From CAYPOY01 sp964412395 (GTDB taxonomy: Bacteria; Chloroflexota; Anaerolineae; B4-G1): 26,141 bases of DNA. Shown here in pieces: positions 13,847-21,141 of this stretch. Location of the stretch: the NCBI GenBank assembly GCA_964412395.1, contig CAYPOY010000027.1:1-26141 (forward strand). Direction: 5' to 3'. The stretch's first letter is position 1. Each line of letters opens with the position of its first letter. The notes under the pieces are model-generated. The model did not search any database. It saw only the letters and a program-made list of their open reading frames with translations, and was not told where the DNA came from. The position numbers and the translations under genes are program-made.

Positions 13847-16189
13847 ATGAGAATGCCCGATGCAGCCTCGACCGTGGATGCTTCCCCAAAACCTCCTTAC
13901 CGCCTGTCAGCAGGGCCGGGCATCCTGCTCATCGTCGCGACGTTAGTCGTGTGTGGCATCGGATACCTGTCATGGCAGATCCTCGTCGTCCCGTATCAGC
14001 AGGTCGAAGTCACTGATCCAATGCCACTTGGGCCCGTGGTTGATGGCTGCCAGCCCCGGATCCAGGTCGAGTATCCTGTCTGGCTGAGCTTGGACGATCA
14101 AGGTGTACAGCAGGCCAAGCGTATCGTGTTCACACTGGACTGTGACAGGCCGCTCACGCAGATTGTTCCCGTTACCTTTGAAATCACATCCAATCCATCT
14201 GGGTGGATACGCTTTTTCGACGCACAGGGGGAGGACATATCGCCTAACCTGGTGGCTGAGGTGCCCCCTGGTGGTCAGAGCCGCGTGTCCCTGTATCCGG
14301 AATGTCTGAATCGACCAATAACCCCGACTCGTCTGCTCACCCTTACCCTCACTCTGGCTTCTGCCTCAGTAACCGAACCGGCTGCCTCTTTCACCATTGA
14401 ACTGGAATCTTATGTACAAACGTTTCTGCGCCACGTAGTCAGCAGTGCACTAGGGCCGCTTTCGGCCGGGCAGCTGACCCTGCTGGGCTCGCTGGGTGCC
14501 TTCCTCTGGCACTGTTGGAAGACGTGGAACGAAAAACAGCGGGAATTCAGCAGCCTGTATGAGAAGATGCGCAAAAATAAGGGCGATCTTGCAGCCCTGC
14601 GTGAACTGTACTCCCGCTACCAGGGACTTCAGGGGGTCTTTCCTTTCAACATCATTAATCGGGATCCCCGTATTGAGAATCTGCTCTGCACTGTCGAGGC
14701 CGAGGAACGTGTGCGTTGTGTGGTTGAGAGCCTGGAGAAGAACGATTTTGAGACAGCGCGCGAGTGGGATTGCCGCTTGTTCGCATGTGACCGCACGCAC
14801 TGGGCCATTCCTGTGCTGGGGTGCCTCGTCAATCTGCTGGCTGATGACTCCGCCCCAGACCCCCAAAAGTGCCTGGAGCAACTGCGTAGGGGGTGGGACA
14901 AGGCCGAGCCCAGGTTGCGCTGTCATATGGTCAGGGCGCTCTCTCGCATCCCTCTCGCTGGGGCTCACAAGTTTCTGAGGGAGAAAGAGGGTGATCCAGA
15001 CCTGGGCGTGCGTATCGAGATCGCCTGGGCTTTCTCCAGAGTGAAGCGCCCTCCAGATTTGGATGAGCGCTTGCGGCGGCTTGTAACCGCATCGTTGGAC
15101 GAGTGGCTCCACACGCTGGGGGAGCCTCTGGAGGTTCGCGATCCGTTCGGAGAAGCCATTGCCGAAAGTGCTTACCTCGTCGCCGAACCTTTCATCTGGG
15201 AGCATCCCCTGTACGAGCAGTTGTACATACCGGTAGCAATGGCTGTGCTCGCTCCGGCCGGCGGCGGCAAGACCACGGCTCGTCTGGCGCTCCAGCGCCG
15301 TTTCTGGGGTACTACGGACGCTTTCATGCTGGAATACACTGATTTCCACCTTATGATTGGCCGCCCTTCTCGGATCGCGGCTCGCCATCACGCGGCGGCG
15401 ATCCTCCATTGTGCAGCACAGGCGGTATCGGGCCTTTTGCTGGATGATCCTCGAAGGCTGGCCTCTGTCCATGGTCACCGGGAACGACGGCTGATCCATA
15501 GTCTGCTGGTGAACCACCTTTCTGATCTCCACCTTGCTAGACAGTTGGATGTTACTTTGCAGGAGATCTTACCGTCGCCGGATGAAGAATGGCACAGCCT
15601 GCTGTCCGGGCGGCTGCCGGCCGAGGCTATGCGCGACCTGGTGACCATCGTGCGGGCACTCGGCTTCGGTGAACTATACCTCCTGGTGGACAGGCTGAAC
15701 AATATGCCAGAGACACGGGACCTAGCTGTGGCCGAGGCGCTGTTGTGCCACCTGCTGAACGACCCTGCTTTCTTGGACGTGCCGCACCTGCACCTCAAAC
15801 TGTTCCTGCCGACTGAGTGGGAAGAGTTCGTGGTCGGCTGTGGTGGCCTGCGCAGCGGGCGCGTGTACCTGCGACGATTGGAATGGGACGAAAAATCGCT
15901 CTCGAAGATACTCAGAGAGCGTCTCCAGGTCACCGGCGTGGAGAGCCTGAACCGTTTGGCTGTGGATAACATCTACCCGTCGGATCTGGACGCGGCATTG
16001 GCACGCGAGGCGCATGACTCGCCGCGCCGTCTGGTTGAACTGGGAGAGACCCTTTTGCGCCTGAGAGCGCTGGGCTGGGAAGAGGCTGACCGTGACCCAT
16101 CAAAAGCCCGCCTGCAAACTGAGGATTGGGCTGCGATGCTGGAGTATGGCCTGCGCAGAGCTGCCGAAAGAAAGGTTGCTGCCGGGTAA
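13847..16189 (+). CDS. Membrane-anchored P-loop NTPase with extracytoplasmic beta-rich domain
   Basis: 780 residues. GGAGGAGG (13836-13843) could serve this ATG or the one at 13853. Membrane helix one is about 23-50 (ILLIVATLVVCGIGYLSW). Residues 52-195 are a beta-rich, Cys-containing segment with Ig/BACON-like strand spacing. Helix two lies at about 197-222 (GQLTLLGSLGAFLW). A helical, HEAT-like region (225-460) follows, then Walker A APAGGGKTT (about 469) and Walker B LYLLVDRLNN (about 610-618). The C-terminal half aligns with the preceding gene: KLFLPTEWEEF against KFFLPAEATTA, and SPRRLVELGETLL against SPRRLLMLGDALF. The two predicted helices place the beta-rich domain outside and the NTPase inside, like a transmembrane receptor. 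The pair resembles a sensor-regulator system built from NTPases; the signal is unknown. Confidence 0.78.
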   Translation: MRMPDAASTVDASPKPPYRLSAGPGILLIVATLVVCGIGYLSWQILVVPYQQVEVTDPMPLGPVVDGCQPRIQVEYPVWLSLDDQGVQQAKRIVFTLDCDRPLTQIVPVTFEITSNPSGWIRFFDAQGEDISPNLVAEVPPGGQSRVSLYPECLNRPITPTRLLTLTLTLASASVTEPAASFTIELESYVQTFLRHVVSSALGPLSAGQLTLLGSLGAFLWHCWKTWNEKQREFSSLYEKMRKNKGDLAALRELYSRYQGLQGVFPFNIINRDPRIENLLCTVEAEERVRCVVESLEKNDFETAREWDCRLFACDRTHWAIPVLGCLVNLLADDSAPDPQKCLEQLRRGWDKAEPRLRCHMVRALSRIPLAGAHKFLREKEGDPDLGVRIEIAWAFSRVKRPPDLDERLRRLVTASLDEWLHTLGEPLEVRDPFGEAIAESAYLVAEPFIWEHPLYEQLYIPVAMAVLAPAGGGKTTARLALQRRFWGTTDAFMLEYTDFHLMIGRPSRIAARHHAAAILHCAAQAVSGLLLDDPRRLASVHGHRERRLIHSLLVNHLSDLHLARQLDVTLQEILPSPDEEWHSLLSGRLPAEAMRDLVTIVRALGFGELYLLVDRLNNMPETRDLAVAEALLCHLLNDPAFLDVPHLHLKLFLPTEWEEFVVGCGGLRSGRVYLRRLEWDEKSLSKILRERLQVTGVESLNRLAVDNIYPSDLDAALAREAHDSPRRLVELGETLLRLRALGWEEADRDPSKARLQTEDWAAMLEYGLRRAAERKVAAG

Positions 16190-16247
16190 ATGTAAGCTAG
16201 GCGCAAGCTAAATGCCAGGTGGCTGTCATACGGTTGTCAGTCTGCTA

Positions 16248-16256
16248 TGATATAAT
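16248..16256 (+). promoter_or_regulatory. Extended -10 promoter of STAND gene A
   Basis: TGATATAAT is a perfect extended -10 (TGnTATAAT). No consensus -35 is at the right distance. Two TGTCA cores lie just upstream at 16224-16228 and 16235-16239, 11 bases apart. The predicted start near 16263 gives a leader of about 85 bases. Confidence 0.55.
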
Positions 16257-16347
16257 AATAAGGGGTTTAGTCAGGTCTGGCTTGATTGTAACTGGTGAGA
16301 TAGCAGGCAGGTCATTATGGGCGGAAATTCGTTAACTAGGAGAATCA

Positions 16348-17823
16348 ATGAACCCGATCATCGTTCCTGGTGTACCGGCACTGGGTTCTTATTCATTTCC
16401 TTATGACTCAGATAAGTTCGCTGCACGTTCCGGTGAGATTGAGTTAGTCTCTAAGAAAGTCTCTACTCGACAGATTGAAGGAGACCACCGTATCACTCGT
16501 CCTCTCGTCGAGTTCTACAGCGTGTTGGGCCAGGGCAAATCCTGGCTGCTCGCTCACCTGCGCGATAAATTCCGCCGCGCCCCCCAGGCGGTTTCCTCTT
16601 CATCCCTATACCGTCCTTCTCTTAGCGCGCTGATAGACCTGCGGACTTTCCCTGATCGGGAACATTCTCTCGCGCTCCTTCAGGCCCTGGCCAGCCAACT
16701 CCGCGAGCAACTTGATGAAGCAACAGCGGGTGAGTTGCCGATTCTCTCATCGGGTGAGCGCGTTGAGGCCACGGCCGAGGCGCTGGGTAAATACCTGCGC
16801 GGCCTGGGTGGATCACGGGTTCCCGTGCTGCTTTTTGATACTGCCGACCAGGCAGATGAGGAGTTCCTGGACTGGATCGAAAACCATCTGATCTACCAGG
16901 CTATCCGCGACGACAGCGTTGTCTTCGTCTTAGCCGGCCGCACACGCCTGCGCTGGAAAAAGTTCGAGGTGCGCCGGCGCGTGGAACCGGGAGAACTTCC
17001 CCCCTTCGACCGGCCCCAAACAGGCGAGCAGATAGAGCGGCTGAGGGGCGAGGAGCCGCCCGACGGGGTCACTACCGCGCTGTGGAATTATTCCTTCGGA
17101 CATCCCCTCACCACGCGGGTGATCTACGACACACTCTGCCGGTTGAGCCCTGATGCTCCGCTGGATGCCGTAGAGACGCGGGAGACGGATGTCGCGCAGG
17201 AAGTGTATGGCCTGATCGAAAATCATTTTTTGAGCGTCGTGGCACAGTCGGAGTTGCGAGAACTGATATGGGATACCTGCGTGTTGCGCAAGTTCAACGT
17301 CGCGCACCTGCGCACATTCGCCGGCGATGAAGGTGCCACGCGTTCGGAGGCTTCTTACCTCAATGTCATCCGCCACCTGGTCGCCAGTACGCTGGTGCGC
17401 TGGAGTTCCGAGGATGGCGGATACGTGCTCGATCCGGTAGTGCGTCAGATTTTGGCGCGCAATCTGCAGATGCGGGAGCCAGGGCAATACCTGGGGCAGC
17501 ACATGACGGCAGCCGCGATGTATGAGAGATGGATACAGGAATACCCACGCAACGCGGGGGACTTCCTGATCGAGTGGATGGTTCACCAGAGGGAAGTCTG
17601 GCAAGTGCAAGGGATGCCCGACGACGAGATTGCCTTACAGTTGGCCCAGGCGTTCCAGGAGCGGCTTGATCAACTCACAAAAGAGCCACGGGTACAGTGG
17701 GAGTTACCGGACGTCGCCCGCACGCTGGACGAACGGTTGCTGAGGCGAGAGGATGCGGGCCTGGTGATTGCCCTCAGCGGGTTGCAGAAGGCTGCCCGGC
17801 CGTTTGTTGCCCAGTATGTCTGA
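16348..17823 (+). CDS. STAND-type NTPase (cassette gene A), no effector domain
   Basis: 491 residues; AGGAG six bases before the ATG. The P-loop is SVLGQGKSWLL (about 57-66; the first Walker A position is Ser). Walker B is VLLFDTADQADEEF with Asp164, and a sensor-1-type strand VFVLAGRTRLRW starts near 191. The C-terminal half carries a winged-helix-like STAND arm (YVLDPVVRQILARN) and a helical end (MYERWIQEYPRNAGDF). The whole protein corresponds to the NTPase half of the SIR2 protein at 21142: LVEFYSVLGQGKS against IVEFYGVPGIGKT, FDTADQADEE against FDATDQADEQ, YVLDPVVRQIL against YRLDPTVQRLV, and EYPRNAGDF against SHPERCGQF. It begins directly at the NTPase, so no effector is attached. A terminator follows and then the promoter of gene B. 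Confidence 0.8.
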   Translation: MNPIIVPGVPALGSYSFPYDSDKFAARSGEIELVSKKVSTRQIEGDHRITRPLVEFYSVLGQGKSWLLAHLRDKFRRAPQAVSSSSLYRPSLSALIDLRTFPDREHSLALLQALASQLREQLDEATAGELPILSSGERVEATAEALGKYLRGLGGSRVPVLLFDTADQADEEFLDWIENHLIYQAIRDDSVVFVLAGRTRLRWKKFEVRRRVEPGELPPFDRPQTGEQIERLRGEEPPDGVTTALWNYSFGHPLTTRVIYDTLCRLSPDAPLDAVETRETDVAQEVYGLIENHFLSVVAQSELRELIWDTCVLRKFNVAHLRTFAGDEGATRSEASYLNVIRHLVASTLVRWSSEDGGYVLDPVVRQILARNLQMREPGQYLGQHMTAAAMYERWIQEYPRNAGDFLIEWMVHQREVWQVQGMPDDEIALQLAQAFQERLDQLTKEPRVQWELPDVARTLDERLLRREDAGLVIALSGLQKAARPFVAQYV

Positions 17824-17859
17824 TGCTGGAGAACCTGCCGCATCTGCTCTACCAGCCGA

Positions 17860-17886
17860 CCCATCGCCTCCGGCGGTGGGTTTTTG
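17860..17886 (+). terminator. Rho-independent terminator after STAND gene A
   Basis: The stem CCCATCGCC (17860-17868) pairs with GGCGGTGGG (17872-17880) across a TCC loop, with one G-U pair. TTTTTGTTGT follows at once. It sits 37 bases beyond the stop of gene A. Confidence 0.75.
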
Positions 17887-17917
17887 TTGTAACAAGTGGC
17901 GGAAGTGCTAATTCTGC

Positions 17918-17947
17918 TTGACATATGCCCCTCTTTTGTCGTATAAT
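17918..17947 (+). promoter_or_regulatory. Consensus sigma-70-type promoter of STAND-TPR gene B
   Basis: A perfect -35 TTGACA (17918-17923), an 18-base spacer and a perfect -10 TATAAT (17942-17947). This is the strongest promoter in the window. The predicted start near 17954 leaves a leader of about 90 bases to the GTG at 18043. Confidence 0.8.
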
Positions 17948-18042
17948 AATGATATGCTGTAACACCTTGCCAGGCGTCGTCAGACTTGACAGAGAGCATA
18001 GTATTCGACGTCAGGCCGCTACTTACTCTCCAGGAGGCTACA

Positions 18043-20937
18043 GTGAGCAAAACCTCGGCCATTGTTCCAAAGACGCGCCGTCTCGTCGGCCGCGAAGCCG
18101 AAGAGCACATCCTGCGCCAGGCCATCGAGGCTGATGGCCTGCGCGTCGTTTATATTACCGGGGAGGCCGGCCTGGGCAAGACCCGCCTGCTGGAATACCT
18201 CCCCGCCATCATTGATACCTGCCGCAACCACGACGAGTGCCTTTGGTGCGGGAACATTGACCTCTACGACCCGGAGAAACACAGCAACAGCGGCATGGAG
18301 GCAGCCATCGCCGGTGCGCTGGATCCCGAGCGGGAGGCATTTGCCACCTACTGGGATGGACGTAAGGAGTTCGAGCGCCAGCGGCGCGCTGGAGCCGATC
18401 TGTACACTCTGGAAAAACTGCGTAAGGGCCTGATCGAGAAATTCGTGGAGGACCTTAACGACGTCGGCCGGGAGAAGCGCGTCGTCGTCGCCCTGGATAC
18501 CGTCGAACTCATCCAGTACGAGAGTGACATCGTACAACAGGTGTGCGGCATTGAGCCACAGGGCATCGAGGTGCGCGAGTGGCTGACGCTGAACCTGCCT
18601 CGTTTAGAGAACGCCGTCTTCGTCCTGGCCGGCCGGCCCAGGCCTGAACTGGCGGAAGACCTGCAAAAGACATTCGGCGAACAACTGATTGAGATTCAAC
18701 TGCGGCCGTGGCCTGAGGAGGAGCAGACCCTGGCCTACTTCGCTGCCGTGGAGGAGGAGGAACTCCCTGCCGCCCGACGGAGTGCGCTGAGTGAGATGTC
18801 TGAGGACTGGCGGCGGATGGTGCATCACTACACTGGCGGACACCCGCTCAAGGTGACACTTACCATCGAATTGCTGCTGATGAATCTGCCGCTGCCACCG
18901 GTCTTCAGCGAACCCCCGCCGGCCGATATCCAAGAGCGAATGAAGAAGGAGTTGGTCGAGGGACTGATGGAAGCGGGAGATGAGCCAGCGACCGCGCTGC
19001 GCTACATGGCGGTGGCCCGCAAGGGGATGGATGCTGCGCTGTTGCACCACCTGTTGGGCGACGAGTGGCCAGAGCAGCGCTGCCAGCGCGTGCTGCAGGA
19101 CTTGCGGCCCTGGTCCTTTGTCAAAACACGACCAGGCACTGACCTTTTGTTCCTGCACGACGAGATGTACGATCTACTGGAGCGATACGCCCCGGTGCCC
19201 GACCGTTACCAGGCGGCCACGCGCATTGCCGATGCCTACGAGGAACACATCAGCGAACTACTGGCGGATGACACCAAAAGGCAGCGGCAGGTACTGCAGG
19301 TGGAGCAACTGTACTACAAATTGCTGGCAAACCGAACAGCCGGGTACGCCGGCTACACCCGGCAGGCGGCCGAAGCCATCTTCACTCACGAGGCCGGCTT
19401 CGACATGTCATTGCGTGACGAGATGTTGCGCTTCTTCAAAGACCACGGTTCGCCGGTCATCTGGCAGCGCATCAACCGCGACAGCGCCGCGCTGTGGGTC
19501 GAACGATATAACGCTATGGGCCTCCACGAGCGAGCCTACCGGGTGGCCGCCGACGTCCTGGCCAGCGACCACTCTGACTTCCGGGGCGGGCGTGATGACC
19601 CGTTATTCATGGCCGCGCTACTCTCGGGACAGGGCACCGCGCTGGCGATACAAGGCAGGAGACTGGATGAGGCGGCACAGTTGTTGCAGTACGCCATTGC
19701 CAGACTGGAGCCTGTCTCCATTCCCGGCGAAGAACGGAACCGGGCGCGCATCCTGGGAAGTGCATACAACACGCTGGGATACGTCTGTTTCGTGCAGAAG
19801 AGGTACGACGCGGCCATCGGGTCGTACGCGAGGGCACTGCCCCACCTACGGCAGGTGGAACTTGGGGCTCACCTGGCCGACGCCGAAAAGAATCTGGCCC
19901 GCACCTACAGCCTGATGGGCCGGCATCGCGAAGCGGTGGTACTGTGTGATGACAGCATTGAACTGTTCCGTCAAGCCAACAATCGCTACGGTGAGGCCTA
20001 CGGCCTGAATGTGCTGGGGCAGATCCGCACCGACATGGAGCACTTCTACCGGGGCTACATCCACTCCCGCGCCGCGCTGCGCATCTTTCGCCAGTTGGAG
20101 CACGGGCGCGGCATCGGTCTGGCGCTCCACGCCCTGGGCGAGGCGACCCGCAAGCGGGCCACCTTCGAGGAGTACACGCTCGGCGAGGCGGAGGAACTGT
20201 TCCACGAAGCGGAAAAGTACCTGGAGGAAGTACCGGAATATCTGATCGAACCGCTGCGGCTGGCCTACGCCCGCAACGAACTGGGGTGTGTCTACCGGGA
20301 CTGGGCCATCGTTCGCCAGCGACACAACAGGGACTTTGCTGAACTCGTAGAGCAGGCCAGGAAGCATCTCCTGGAGGCCGCAGACGTTGCCGGAGACACG
20401 CCGGAGTGGCACACTCACGAGGCCGACTGTTACGAGGACCTGGCCCAGGTAGAGTTCATTCGTGGCCCGGAGGGGTATGCGGAGGCGCTGAAGTGGCTGG
20501 ATAAGGCGGAGGGCAGTATTGAGCCACAATATCGAATCACGGCACGGGGGCTTCCCAGGATTGAGGAGCCGGTGCAGGGCTACTGGGTTATGTTGGGCAA
20601 GATCGAACTGCTGCGCGGGCACGTCGCTTTCGCCACAGGTCAGGAGAAAGAGAATGTAAATCAGAATCCGGATCCTGACTACCAGGAAGCGATCCGGCAC
20701 TATGTCCTTGCCACTTCTTACTTTGAAGCCTTCTCACCGAAAGCGCACGAGTTGAATACGACGCTGGACAGTATGTACGACCGGCTGCGTAAACTCTTGG
20801 CCCACCAGTTGGCCTACTTGCGCAAACACGCCGAGGGCGTTGCCGGGGACTACAATCTCGACGCAACTCGTTTCCTGGACATGTTCGATAGTACCCTGGG
20901 GGCCATCTCGTTGCTCAGCCGAGAGGAGACATTATGA
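18043..20937 (+). CDS. STAND NTPase with C-terminal TPR array (cassette gene B)
   Basis: 964 residues from the GTG at 18043, chosen because AGGAGG (18032-18037) lies five bases upstream. The only longer start is a TTG at 17986. A LVGREAEE box leads into Walker A GEAGLGKT (40-47), a NIDLYDPEKHS block, Walker B VVVALDTVEL (Asp152) and sensor-1 strand VFVLAGRPRPEL. A winged-helix/arm region (about 318-385) contains LRPWSFVKT and FLHDEMYDLLERY. From about 488 to 820 are TPR-like helical repeats (LGYVCFVQKRYDAAIGSYARALPHL, LARTYSLMGRHREAVVL, LNVLGQIRTDMEHFYRGY). A helical tail of about 140 residues follows. The architecture is MalT/NLR-like: TPRs sense a ligand or partner and the NTPase oligomerises. 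It is a clear paralogue of the gene at 23589. Its stop overlaps the next small ORF by ATGA. Confidence 0.85.
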   Translation: MSKTSAIVPKTRRLVGREAEEHILRQAIEADGLRVVYITGEAGLGKTRLLEYLPAIIDTCRNHDECLWCGNIDLYDPEKHSNSGMEAAIAGALDPEREAFATYWDGRKEFERQRRAGADLYTLEKLRKGLIEKFVEDLNDVGREKRVVVALDTVELIQYESDIVQQVCGIEPQGIEVREWLTLNLPRLENAVFVLAGRPRPELAEDLQKTFGEQLIEIQLRPWPEEEQTLAYFAAVEEEELPAARRSALSEMSEDWRRMVHHYTGGHPLKVTLTIELLLMNLPLPPVFSEPPPADIQERMKKELVEGLMEAGDEPATALRYMAVARKGMDAALLHHLLGDEWPEQRCQRVLQDLRPWSFVKTRPGTDLLFLHDEMYDLLERYAPVPDRYQAATRIADAYEEHISELLADDTKRQRQVLQVEQLYYKLLANRTAGYAGYTRQAAEAIFTHEAGFDMSLRDEMLRFFKDHGSPVIWQRINRDSAALWVERYNAMGLHERAYRVAADVLASDHSDFRGGRDDPLFMAALLSGQGTALAIQGRRLDEAAQLLQYAIARLEPVSIPGEERNRARILGSAYNTLGYVCFVQKRYDAAIGSYARALPHLRQVELGAHLADAEKNLARTYSLMGRHREAVVLCDDSIELFRQANNRYGEAYGLNVLGQIRTDMEHFYRGYIHSRAALRIFRQLEHGRGIGLALHALGEATRKRATFEEYTLGEAEELFHEAEKYLEEVPEYLIEPLRLAYARNELGCVYRDWAIVRQRHNRDFAELVEQARKHLLEAADVAGDTPEWHTHEADCYEDLAQVEFIRGPEGYAEALKWLDKAEGSIEPQYRITARGLPRIEEPVQGYWVMLGKIELLRGHVAFATGQEKENVNQNPDPDYQEAIRHYVLATSYFEAFSPKAHELNTTLDSMYDRLRKLLAHQLAYLRKHAEGVAGDYNLDATRFLDMFDSTLGAISLLSREETL

Positions 20938-21122
20938 AACCTGCTAGCAGTGGCAAGATTGAGACCAGTGCCTCCTATTCATCTCAAGCGCTCTCGCTGT
21001 TCCAAGTGGAGGGTATGCCAGCGTCCCAACCCCCTGTCGTTGAACTTATGGCGGAGGGCGATGACTGCAAATATCCGGCAAGACCGGAGCGCACGCTGGA
21101 TACGCAATGTGGCGACTGTTGA
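20934..21122 (+). CDS. Small translationally coupled ORF, function unknown
   Basis: A 62-residue polar peptide with no membrane segment. Its ATG overlaps the stop of gene B (ATGA, 20934-20937), and GAGGAG lies a few bases before it, so translation by coupling is plausible. It is Ser/Pro-rich and ends in a CGDC motif, with a third Cys in DDCK. It resembles nothing I know. It fills the space between gene B and the SIR2-STAND gene, which begins 20 bases later. It could be a small regulator of the module or a spacer without function. Confidence 0.5.
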   Translation: MKPASSGKIETSASYSSQALSLFQVEGMPASQPPVVELMAEGDDCKYPARPERTLDTQCGDC

Positions 21123-21141
21123 ATAGTCGCGGGGAGCAGGT

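Noticed and set aside
14450..15532. Long minus-strand open frame of 360 codons
   Set aside because: It lies wholly antisense to the well-supported membrane NTPase gene, has no ribosome site and no recognisable domain; it is a high-GC shadow.
17986..18042. TTG start at 17986 for STAND-TPR gene B
   Set aside because: The GTG at 18043 has a strong AGGAGG five bases upstream, and the added residues do not match B'.
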